Below, one piece after another: positions 1 through 8,690 of a DNA stretch of 64,000 bases. The position numbers and the translations under genes were made by a program. How positions within the stretch are numbered: position 1 is the first letter of the stretch; every line of letters starts with the position of its first letter. Below the pieces are notes generated by a model that was given only the letters and a program-made list of their open reading frames with translations, made no database searches and was not told the origin of the DNA. This stretch comes from Solea solea (Eukaryota; Chordata; Actinopteri; Pleuronectiformes; Soleidae), in contig NC_081141.1 of NCBI RefSeq assembly GCF_958295425.1, positions 27,591,865 to 27,655,864 of the forward strand, read 5' to 3'.

Positions 1-1198
1 TAAAAAAGACTTTTATGTTATTGATACCGTCAGCATTATTTATAAATAATAATACAGAATATAGTTTCTATGTTAGTGAATGACAGTGTTTGAGCGTTGG
101 CAGAAGTGTGCGCTCGACTGTTCCCGTATATTTCTGTTGTTTGTGTTTCTGGAGCGAGTTGCCGTAACAAACCCAGTGTCTCCATCACTTTGGTGGCAAA
201 AAGTATCGAGTGGCTTGTAAATGTGGAACATCCCGTGGGGATAAAAGCATAATTTCTTCAAAGGGAAATGCTGAAAATCCATAAACAAACAGGCAGTGAG
301 AGCAGCACCGCCTGAAAGCTTCATCTATTGGAAGATTACTGTAAGTGGCCTCCGGGGAGATTGTAAAACAGATGAGGTGTCTCTCTCTCTCTCTCTCTCT
401 GTCTCACTCTCGCGTGCATGCAGATGTGACACGTGCTATGCTCGTGGACTTTCAATGAGAGGTTAGACCAGGCAAACCCCGAGCGTCACTCTGGTTGTGT
501 AATGTAACAAACTGCCACTAAAGTCCTTAAACTTGGAATAAATGTTTCAGTTTAACAGGTGAAATACGAACAACAACACGTGTGAGCAGGTGTCTCACGT
601 GTGCAGAGTCCTCAGAGTGTCTCGCCACCCATCAGCCATGTTGGTAACACCTTCATCCAGCTATTTCAAGCCCGTCTAAATGAATGAGAATGGAGCCATA
701 ACTTCATTTTTGAAGTTACTGTGGTGTAAAAACTACATTTCTGGTCAAATACATTTTACATAAGTTGATTTTGGCCATGAACTCAACAAAAGGCTCATCC
801 AGAAAATATCAAATTGAACTTACTACAGTGTATATGATCTTTGAGAAAGTGTTTTCTGCTTTCTGCAGTCTCACAGCCTTTTTTCCACCACAGGAAGTAA
901 AAATAAGTCATTGAGTGACTTCACTATTTGAATGTATTTGTTTATTTGTGAGGGTCTGGTTGGCAAGTATGCGTGGTGAAGTAAATACACACAAAAAACC
1001 CTCATACAACAACGTGAAATGTGCTTTGAAGAGCACAGTTTGGTGTGTTGAAGTGGGTATGAGTTATTGACACGTTTAGTGTGTCTACATGTTTGGAGAG
1101 TGAGACGGAAGACACCAAAACACAATTAACACATTGTTTTACTCTCCGCAGGGACTTAAGAGTGATAGTTTTGTAGCAGGAAGGTATAGGAAAAATAA
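1..1198. other. Noncoding stretch, no gene seen
   Basis: Mixed-composition, mildly AT-rich sequence. Open frames on the minus strand (73-324, 871-1125) are short and resemble no family I know. Apart from the CT microsatellite at 379-409 I see no repeat, RNA gene or promoter that I can support. Confidence 0.7.
379..409. repeat. (CT)n microsatellite
   Basis: About ten uninterrupted CT units (380-400), followed by an imperfect GTCTCACTCTCG extension. A simple dinucleotide repeat, likely length-polymorphic. Confidence 0.95.
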
Positions 1199-1280
1199 AG
1201 TAGGTAGGTAGGTACCAAGTGAGGTAGGAAGGAAGGAAAAATAAGGTAGGTAGGACAGAAGGTAGGTAGGTAGGTAGGTT
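1199..1280. repeat. Interrupted (GGTA)n / (GGAA)n microsatellite
   Basis: Three GGTA-rich runs (about 1200-1213, 1252-1258 and 1260-1280) are separated by GGAA units and short AAAAATAA spacers. The pattern fits an old tetranucleotide array decaying by point mutation and interruption. The minus-strand frame through it reads Leu/Pro/Tyr/Thr-rich peptide and is an artefact of the repeat. Confidence 0.9.
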
Positions 1281-2420
1281 CAAATAATATTGAGCCTGCA
1301 TCGCATGATAATTTGGTTCTTAAATTAAACAAAGAAAACCAAAGAGTAGAATCTTTCTAATAGAAGACGGCGTTTGTCTTTAGTACTAATCTTTATCCTC
1401 ATGTTTTATAGATCTGTCCACGTCGGTTTAGACCTGTGTGGATGTTTCATGTTTTCAGTTGAGTCAGATAAAGCCGCAGTGTCCAGCCACCGATAGATTT
1501 CCATGAACAGCTGTGCATCCTTCCATGATGGATGGACTTGTACATCAATGCTTGTGGCTCCTCTGAGATTCTCTTTACTCCTCCAAGCAGAAAAAACACA
1601 CACCTTGAGGGAAGCCTTCAAGATGGAGGGTTTGAATGATTTCTGGGTCAAATGATTAGTGAGGAAAGGATCCAACAAAAGGGAATTGGTACACAACCGA
1701 AGACCTGTGATCAATGTGGAATCACTTTTGGTATTAAAACCGAAAACAGAGTCAAGATCACAAATGTGAGGACAGTGAGCCGTAATATTTGATTTTATTA
1801 TAATTCTATGATGTTTTGGTTATTAAAAAAGTTGTAATTCCTCTGTTCCACCACAAGAGGCCAATCTGAGCAGGTCTAGCTAGATTAAATGAGGCGAACC
1901 ATTTACTCTCCATTCTGCATTTTCGGTTGATTTGACAGCATTTAAACTGTGGCCTTTCCCGTAAAAACAGATTTGTACGCAGTAGTAGTAGAACAGCCAC
2001 TAGGAGGCGCCCCTGTCTCTCTGAACTACCCTGTGATTGGTCACCACCTCTTGACACGGGGTCAGAAAACAGAGACTCGAGGATGTGAAGTCCAGTTCTC
2101 TCTCGCATCATTTAACTAAAATTTAAAAGAAAATATGTCGCTTACCGCTGTGGATTTAATGATGAATTAAATGCTTGAATGCTAGAGTGTGTTTTCCCTG
2201 TAACTCCCCAAATGCTCCCGTCCTGTCACGGAGACACTAAACTGTGACGACTATTATGTCCAACACCTGGAAAACCCTGCGGTACCCACCTGCAAAGCAG
2301 CTGACCCCACAGAGGCAAAGGTGGCACTTCTGGCTTCACCGCTCAGCTGCACCGGGTCAGACGGCTCAATCCAAGAAGCATCGGCTCGCTGCTCACAGAT
2401 TAACTCCTGCCCCGAGACAA
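1281..2420. other. Noncoding stretch, no gene seen
   Basis: No supportable gene. Minus-strand frames at 1406-1714 (102 codons) and 1806-2111 (101 codons) have no recognisable motif or neighbouring exon signal. A CTCF-like core is annotated at 1997-2010. Confidence 0.6.
1997..2010 (+). promoter_or_regulatory. CTCF-like core motif
   Basis: CCACTAGGAGGCGC differs from the vertebrate CTCF core CCASYAGRKGGCRS at one position (A at the K position). Occupancy cannot be judged from sequence. Confidence 0.35.
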
Positions 2421-2461
2421 AAAGACAGAGAGAGACAGAGAGAGACAGAGAGAGAGAGAGT
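2421..2461. repeat. (GA)n / (AGAC)n purine microsatellite
   Basis: Repeated AGACAGAGAG units merge into a pure GAGAGAGAG tail. Two overlapping plus-strand frames read through it as Arg/Glu repeats and are not credible genes. Confidence 0.9.
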
Positions 2462-3514
2462 CAGTGCAGATGCAGAATGAAAGTGAAGGCACACACTTCG
2501 CTCTGGTCACAACACAAGCTGTGAGGACACGAGGGAAACGTCCGTTTACAGTCATGTGGTTCCATTAAGAGCAGAGCTAAAGCTTTCCAACCACATCATT
2601 TCTTAATCCTTGTTGGATTTTCACCGGGGAGAGAGACACAAACCTACCTGAGTATTTTTCACTTCCAGGGGTAAGAGTCCCTCACTGGAGTGATCAGAGA
2701 TGGTTTACACGAGGTTACACAAGAGACTTTTATCATATCGGCTTTTTATCTACACGTTTTATATATTTTAAGAAACGTCACCTTTGCTAAGATTATTTTT
2801 CTTTTTCGGCCACAAAAATTAGAACTTCTCCGTCATGAGTGTCTCAGTTTGCAAGCTTGGAACCTAGCATAAGCTTGCTAGCACCCTTCTCCATTGGTAA
2901 ACGCAGGCATGACACAGCATTAACATTATCTACAGTATTCTCACTAAAGTAGACGACACGACGCCAGTAATCGAGCTAAGTCAAGCTAAGGCCATAGTCT
3001 GACTAAGATAGGAGAAAATCCAATTATCGGCTATGTACGTCTGACTCCGCCTCTGTGGGTGGCGCTGTATCTCTACGTAAGCTAGTGTGTATTGAATCAG
3101 TTTCATGTTGACCGTCAGAAAACAATATCCAGAAACAAGACTTTTTTTTTTTTATCTACACAGAACCAGCATTTTTTGGGATTTCTTAAAACGCTATTTT
3201 AAGAAACGCCACCCTTGCGTTTTCATGTATACAACCCATACTTCATCTGTAGTCGTCTTATTCTTATTTTTAGAGTTTTAACACCGCCGTCTTCTCCATT
3301 CTTGGTGTACTTCTATGGCTTCTATGACAGGTCTGGTATAAATACTGTACGACACCATTTAGAGTCGTTTTGGGGGTTTTGTGGAAAGATTGTATAAGGA
3401 TACAATTTATTTCCACTAACTGGGTTAAAAACTTTTACTTTTTAAAGGACAATGTTTCCTGCCGTTGCAATTCTCCCACGCCTGACATGAACTAATAGAA
3501 TAAAGGAGTGCAGA
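2462..3514. other. Noncoding stretch with a weak internal duplication
   Basis: No gene seen. Around 2745-2790 and 3152-3215 two stretches share the order TTTTTATCTACAC, then TATTTTAAGAAACG, then a CACC..TTGC block. They are probably two decayed pieces of one dispersed repeat. A 12-T run is at 3142-3153. Confidence 0.5.
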
Positions 3515-3702
3515 AGTGGGCAGCTGTGGATCAGGAGGTAGAGCGAGTCATCCACTAATAACACGGTGAGTGATTTGATCCTTGGCTTCTCCAGTCTGTT
3601 TTTCACTCAAGTGTCCTTGACCTCAAATCGCCCTTGATGGCTTCGACTTTAGTGGGCGAATGGGATCAGTGAGTGGGGAAGTGCTTTATACTGCAGTGCA
3701 GT
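3515..3702 (+). mobile_element. tRNA-derived SINE, decayed copy
   Basis: The head carries a polymerase III A box (TGGATCAGGAGG, 3527-3538) and a degenerate B box (GATTTGATCCTT, 3572-3583), spaced as in a tRNA gene. The body continues into TCTCCAGTCTG, AAGTGTCCTTGACC and AAATCGCCCTTGATGGCT blocks. It ends near a GTGCTTTATA...GCAGTGCAG segment like the AAGCGCTATATAAATGCAG tail of common fish SINEs. The many substitutions suggest an old, inactive copy. The order and spacing are clear; the family name is not assigned. Confidence 0.75.
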
Positions 3703-3849
3703 CTGACTGTGTGTGTTGGTGGGAGAGTCACATTTGAACAAATACACACTTTCAGACTTTAATGAGGAAAAAATGGGCTAAAAACTAGACGAAACTGGGC
3801 AAATAAAAAAAAAAAGGAAATTCTGTTTCCGAAAAATTAATCTTTATTG

Positions 3850-4117
3850 ACTTCTTCTATATTTGCACACCTTGCACAAAAAACTTGTTTCATGCAAACC
3901 ATTGTTTTAGCTAGTTACTGGTGCACAAAATGTTTTTTTATTGTAATTAAAAATACTAATACTTTAAGGTTATTCTTCCTTTTACCCATATATTAAGTTA
4001 TTTTTACCAGACTGTACCTTAGGGAGCTGAGTCAAATATTATTTGGATTCCTCTGTGCGTCTCGTACATGAAGCTGAATTGACAATAAAGTGGACTTTGC
4101 CTTTACCTTGACTTTGA
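3850..4117 (+). mobile_element. LINE 3' end fragment
   Basis: AT-rich sequence ends in GAATTGACAATAAAGTGGAC and a degenerate CTTTGAC tail (4077-4117). This is the usual layout of a 5'-truncated fish non-LTR retrotransposon 3' UTR: an AATAAAG motif followed by short tandem units. No reverse transcriptase sequence remains. The left boundary is uncertain. Confidence 0.5.
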
Positions 4118-4375
4118 CTATAGCAGAAAACAACATAACACAACACAACCTGTGCTCTCTGCGCCCTCAAACCACAACAAGTCGTTCTTCTGGAGCGCGA
4201 AAGTGAATTTTGGCTGCAAGTGTTTTCTCATCAGCAGGGATCGAGTGCACGGGGTCACAGACTTGTGCTTCCTGGGGCTGCACACAGAGGAGGACCTGAC
4301 CTGGAGCACAGACCCCACACACAGGTGATAAAGAACGCACGGCAGGGACCTCCATCAGAAACTGCTTGTGTCCCT

Positions 4376-4849
4376 CTACGTAGAGCATGAGACGACATGA
4401 TGGACCAGCACCAGACGGTTCATTATGAATTTAATATGATTCATAATGAAAATACAGTTCTCTACCATAAATTCTGCAAACAAACAACTAGAACAAGGAA
4501 ACGTGCCAATTTTGTAAAACTGAAATGCTATAATAGTGTTTTTATTTACAGTGTATATGTACAAATGAAAATGGTCGATATCGCTGAGTAAATGACACAC
4601 AACAAGCAGCTGTTTGTCTCCAGACTTCATCACAAAATCCACACAGGACTGAGGCACAGTTCCTCCAATTATCACGCAGAAGCCCAGAGTCCACGCTCCC
4701 GCCCACTGCTCCACCCTCCTGCTCCCAGAGAAGCCGAGCTTCCGCGGAAGTGACGTTTTTGCCACATTTTTCGACTCTGACATTTTAGAGGAAGCTTCCC
4801 TTGCTATCTCTTGAGAATTTCTGTGTGAGATAATAAAGTATCCATCCAT
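4376..4849 (-). other. Unassigned 157-codon open frame, probably not a gene
   Basis: Minus-strand frame. An internal ATG at 4783 starts a peptide beginning MSESKNVAKTSLPRKLGF, followed by a hydrophobic segment (WTLGFCVIIGGTV) that could span a membrane. The first 22 codons lie in the antisense of a LINE 3' end. The last part runs through a dispersed repeat shared with 21316-21366 and is rich in Phe and Ile. I recognise no family, and no splice or promoter signal supports it. A chance frame or a retrocopy remnant are both possible. Confidence 0.15.
4488..4555. repeat. Dispersed repeat, copy 1 (pairs with 21316-21366)
   Basis: Shares ACAAACAAC, AACAAGGAAA and TATAATAGTGTT.TTATTTACAGTGTA blocks in the same order with 21316-21366; that copy lacks about 20 bp in the middle. 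The element type is not identified. Confidence 0.5.
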
Positions 4850-4912
4850 CTATCTATCTATCTACCTATCCATCTATCCATCAATCCATCTATCCATCCA
4901 TCCATCTGTTCT
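4790..4912 (+). mobile_element. LINE 3' end with (ATCC/ATCT)n tail
   Basis: GAGAATTTCTGTGTGAGATAATAAAGTATC (4813-4842) matches the general fish LINE terminus (AATTTC...GGGAT.AATAAAGTATC). It runs directly into an ATCC/ATCT tetranucleotide tail at 4840-4908. No coding part is left. Confidence 0.65.
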
Positions 4913-5293
4913 CCATAACACAAAAGCCGTCTGTCCAAGTGAGCAAAACTGTACACTCACACAAATCCATGACTGACACGTTTCACAGTATAAAGAGAAT
5001 AAAGCTCAGAATATCCTGCGATATTGACTCCACATCTCAACGTCAAAACTAAAAGACGCACATTTTCCTCAGTCAACTCAACTTGTTGGTTGCAGTGTTG
5101 CTCAGTTTGTTGTGTTGTGTTTGTCACTTTTTTTTCTTCTGTTTCTGTTTTTCTCCATCCTGTGAAAACTGTCTCAAATGTTTCAGATCAGAACATAATC
5201 TGTGCGGCAGCCAAACGACCTTGACTCCATCTTTGTTGGCGATCAGTTTCTTTCTCCTCAGTGACGCTGATGTTCCCGACACGCACAGTAAAG

Positions 5294-5325
<32 letters not shown>

Positions 5326-5785
5326 AGAAAAATGATGCCGAGCCTCGCTGGACGTTGTCGAACAAACCCAAGGCCTCGACGGCTCACAGCTCCCCGTCTG
5401 TTTGGCCTCACTGGCTCCGTGGGATTATTCGGCCTTGTTGCCGGCGTCTCTGCGGCTTCTGAACTACAGGTGCTCGTCCTCGACGACTCGGCACATTATT
5501 CTTCCTTAAAGTTACGACAACGCACTGCGGACTGGAAAAATAAAACCAGAAAAGGGGGCGGGGAGGTGGAGGAGTGTCATTCATCACGATCTAAGCTGTG
5601 GCTTTGACTAATGCTGTGTGGAGGCGTGGGTGTTTTTATGGAGGCGGGGGTTCAGCAGGGAGGAGGAGGAGGTTTGAGGTGTGTTCTGAGCGACGGCAAC
5701 AAAGAGATAAAAAAAAGGGAGAAAAAGGAATAGAAAAACACAGCTGTGTGTTTTAAAGAATAAAGGATATATGGTTATGATTATG
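4913..5785. other. Noncoding stretch around a CA repeat
   Basis: A 174-codon plus frame (5083-5607) and a 95-codon minus frame (5124-5411) both run through the (CA)n tract and resemble nothing known. The stretch 5330-5600 is somewhat GC-richer than its surroundings, but I see no promoter or splice signals. Confidence 0.6.
5294..5324. repeat. (CA)n microsatellite
   Basis: About 12 AC units (5294-5317), then GCACAC. Confidence 0.95.
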
Positions 5786-5940
5786 GCGTAAAACTGGACG
5801 TGACGTCACCCCGAAGAATCTGAACTCCCGTTTTAAGTCTCCAGGATCACTATTTGGCATGTTGACTTTTTGCAAACAGGCTCCTATTGGACGACACCAG
5901 CTGTCAATCACACTGGTGTCAACTCATGTGTAAATAGACA
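5786..5940 (+). repeat. Dispersed repeat, copy 1 (pairs with 56319-56372)
   Basis: The core at 5881-5930 (CCTATTGGACGACACC, GCTGTCAATCACACTGGTGT, CAACTCATGTG) matches 56319-56372 in order with few substitutions. The pattern is a widespread fish repeat I cannot name. The outer borders are approximate. Confidence 0.6.
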
Positions 5941-5970
5941 GAATAAGTAGTTTAGAAATTTCAAATAGAT

Positions 5971-6320
5971 TAGACGTATAGATTAGATAAATTACAGATT
6001 AGATAGATACATTAGTAGCAAATTAGATTAGATCTATAGATTAGAGAAATTAAACATATAAATTAGATAAATCAGATTCATAAATTAGCCCTATAGATTA
6101 GTTAAATGACAAGCATACATGTAGATTACACCTACAGATTAGATATAATAGACACATAAATAAGACCTATAGGCTAGTAGCAAATTAGATTAGATCTATA
6201 GATTATTTAGACATATTGATTAGATAAATGAGACTCAAATGAATCCTATAGATTAGTTAAATAACAAACATACAACAGGTTAGACGTGTAGATTAGATAA
6301 ATTACTCTCAGATTAGACAA
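5971..6320. repeat. AT-rich array with a 155-162 bp higher-order period
   Basis: Built from variants of an 18-20 bp TAGATTAGATAAATTA word. Three landmarks recur at long spacing: TAGACGT.TAGATTAGATAA at 5971 and 6281 (310 bp apart), TAGTAGCAAATTAGATTAG at 6013 and 6175 (162 bp), and CCTATAGATTAGTTAAAT at 6090 and 6245 (155 bp). This gives two higher-order units plus a partial third. Stop codons occur in all frames. Confidence 0.85.
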
Positions 6321-7624
6321 AACGGGATTGCGTTTCAGCCGCACGGTTTCAGGAACTGTAAAGAAATAGAAGAAAATATACTATGCAAAAATAAAAACAG
6401 CAAATTAATTATTAAAGAAAATGTAAACAGCTACACAAAAAAAGGAATAAAATATTGGAATATGACAGAAAATATCACGGTAATCTGTATAAATGTAAGG
6501 ACAAACACTGCAGCTGTCAACAGCTGTGAAAATGTCGTACAGAGTTATGAATGAATACAATATTCAAATGTAACCGAGTAATCCAATCAACAATGATGGA
6601 TAGGAGTATATGCTGGTGCCTTATTTTATCATCCATTTGCATCTAAATGGGAAGATAATTTACAAAGTTGACATCGTGTTCCATTGAAGACGTTATCGAG
6701 ACATTAACTCCGCAGGAAAACGTTTACCGACGTTATAAACAAAGTGAGAAGCAGGCGCTCATTTTCCCCTGAGAGTTCCAGAGGAATCTCAGAGGAGCCC
6801 CCTTGTGGCTATTCGGGATATTTTAACGTCCATGTTGGACTCCTTCAGAAAACTGTAAGTCTGTGATTCTGACTGCTGAGGTGATGAATCTGTGGCTGCG
6901 ACGGTAGCAATGGACAGATTTCAGAGTCGCTTTCAGGTAAAGATATTGACGCTGGGGAAAATGTTAAAGGGTCAAGTCAGAATTTTATTGCCCTTGTAAT
7001 GAAAAGTCAATAGAAAATGGGGCTTTGCTGTTTTGTATCAGCGACAGGACACGGCAATTTAAAGGGCTGCAAGTTGTATTGATTTGCTCTGAAGTCCTTA
7101 ATGGTTCCAAAAAACAGCCGCGGAGTGACAGAACAGAGTACAAACGTGACACATTATAAATATTAAACCATTTTTAACCACTTTAACTCAAATTATCTGT
7201 CTCCTGTATGTCAAAATAACCAATATGTCCCTTCATATATCACTAATGGGTCTGTGACAGTTTGACAAGGCTAATGTTTGGCCTGATTGTTTGAGTCTTT
7301 TAGTTTTTCTCTGTGGCGTCGCATGGTTTTTTAAACACTGACAGGCTGTAGTGTGGTGCAGCACGGGTCAGGGCTTTTTAATATCCACACCCACCCGACA
7401 CATTACAACAAACAGTCTTTCAGCTCCGCCCCAAACCACAAAAAGAATCATGTTAACCGACCACCCGGATCGGATCAGACCCACAAACCACCAGCTGCCT
7501 CGGTCCCTTTCGTCTCCAGCCTGAACTAATGCATCATAAACAGACATGTTAGTCTGGGTGCAGAGTTTATAGTTGAGTAATGAAGATTATTGACAGCCGG
7601 GGTGTAATTAGACCCACACTCCCT
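6321..7624. other. Noncoding stretch, no gene seen
   Basis: Unique-looking sequence with no supportable open frame. A CTCF-like site in the minus orientation is annotated at 6795-6808. Nothing else stands out. Confidence 0.6.
6795..6808 (-). promoter_or_regulatory. CTCF-like core motif (weak)
   Basis: Reads CCACAAGGGGGCTC on the minus strand, with two departures from CCASYAGRKGGCRS. It resembles the cores at 45770 and 56492. Confidence 0.25.
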
Positions 7625-7625
7625 G

Positions 7626-7650
7626 GTGTGTGTGTGTGTGTGTGTGTGTG
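7626..7650. repeat. (GT)n microsatellite
   Basis: Twelve GT units, uninterrupted. Confidence 0.95.
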
Positions 7651-7832
7651 AATGAAAGAGAGTGAGAGAACATGGAAGATGGACAGCAATCAATATGTTT
7701 CTGTAGGTTATTTACAAGCCTGCACCTCTTTACCCACTGACCATTAGCACAATGACATGGCACTGACTGTGGACGGATTCTTGATTTGACTTGATGAGAA
7801 TTTTGTTCAAGAGTTTTATAAAAAATTGGCAG

Positions 7833-7900
7833 TCGCCCCCTGATGGATGTCCAAGAGAATACAGGTTTCAGACACATCCACACTGTCTTTATTTCTATGA
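7833..7900. repeat. Dispersed repeat flanking the 43-bp array (left copy)
   Basis: GTCGCCCCCTGATGG, ACAGGTTTCAGACAC and TCCACACTGTCTT blocks match 8629-8690 in the same order and orientation, 796 bp away. Its first 14 bases also read as a minus-strand CTCF-like core (CCATCAGGGGGCGA, two mismatches). The pair brackets the minisatellite at 7956-8467. Confidence 0.6.
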
Positions 7901-7955
7901 CTTAAGACTACGTCTATTATTTATAAGCTAGACTGTGTGCAACACGCCAAGAGTC

Positions 7956-8472
7956 CAAATAATGAGCTATTCTAGACATCCTCCAAGAGACTTCCTGCCA
8001 AATAATGAGCTATTCTAGACATCCTCCAAGAGACTGCCTGCCAAATAATGAGCTATTCTAGACATCCTCCAAGAGAATGCCTGCCAAATAATGAGCTATT
8101 ATATACAACCACCAACAGAATGCCTGCTAAATAATGAGCTATTATATACAACCACCAACAGAATGCCTGCCAAATAATGAGCTATTCTATAGAACCACCA
8201 ACAGACTGACTGCCAAATAAAAAAAACAGTTCCATACATCCACCAATGGACTGGCTGCAAAATAATGAGCTTTTCTATACAACACCAACAGACTGCCAAA
8301 TAATGAGCTGGTCTATACATCCACCAGCAGACTGACTGCCAAATAATGAGCTGTTCGTTAAACCCACCAACAGATTTACTGCCAAATAATGATCTGTTTC
8401 AAACATTCACAAAAAACTGACTGCCAAATAGTGAGCTGTTCTAGGAATCCACAATCAGATTGACTGCCAAAT
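7956..8472. repeat. 43-bp minisatellite, 12 copies
   Basis: Units start CAAATAATGAGCTATTCTA and end CTGCCTGC. Starts fall at 7956, 7999, 8042, 8085, 8128, 8171, 8214, 8258, 8297, 8340, 8383 and 8425, with a partial unit at 8468. Unit lengths are 43 bp except 44, 39 and 42 for three later copies. The first three copies are nearly identical (GACATCCTCCAAGAGA). Later copies carry ACCACCAACAGA and diverge progressively. The period is not a multiple of three, so the minus-strand frame through it (8099-8320) is not a protein repeat. Confidence 0.97.
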
Positions 8473-8628
8473 CTATTGTAATCTGTAGTGAGAGTAGAGG
8501 ACGGGGGCAGGAGAGGTTTCAGGCAGCTTGATGAGAACGACAAAGAAACAAAACTATAGCGAAGGTTCTGTTTCTGTATGGATTAGTCAAATTGTTATTC
8601 TGGACGTTCTTATCTGTAACCTGTGTGG

Positions 8629-8690
8629 TTGCCCCCTCATGGCCATTTAAGATAACACAGGTTTGAAACACTTCCACAATGGCTTCACGT
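8629..8690. repeat. Dispersed repeat flanking the 43-bp array (right copy)
   Basis: TTGCCCCCTCATGGCC, ACAGGTTTGAAACAC and TCCACAATGGCTTCA parallel the left copy at 7833-7900. The CCCCCTCATGG part also gives a minus-strand CTCF-like core at 8629-8642. Confidence 0.6.

Noticed and set aside
5083..5607. 174-codon plus-strand open frame
   Set aside because: It runs through the (CA)n microsatellite, giving a His-Thr repeat. There is no domain, and a minus frame overlaps it.
8099..8320. Minus-strand frame resembling a protein repeat
   Set aside because: It is a translation of the 43-bp minisatellite. The period is not a multiple of three, so the apparent repeat shifts frame.
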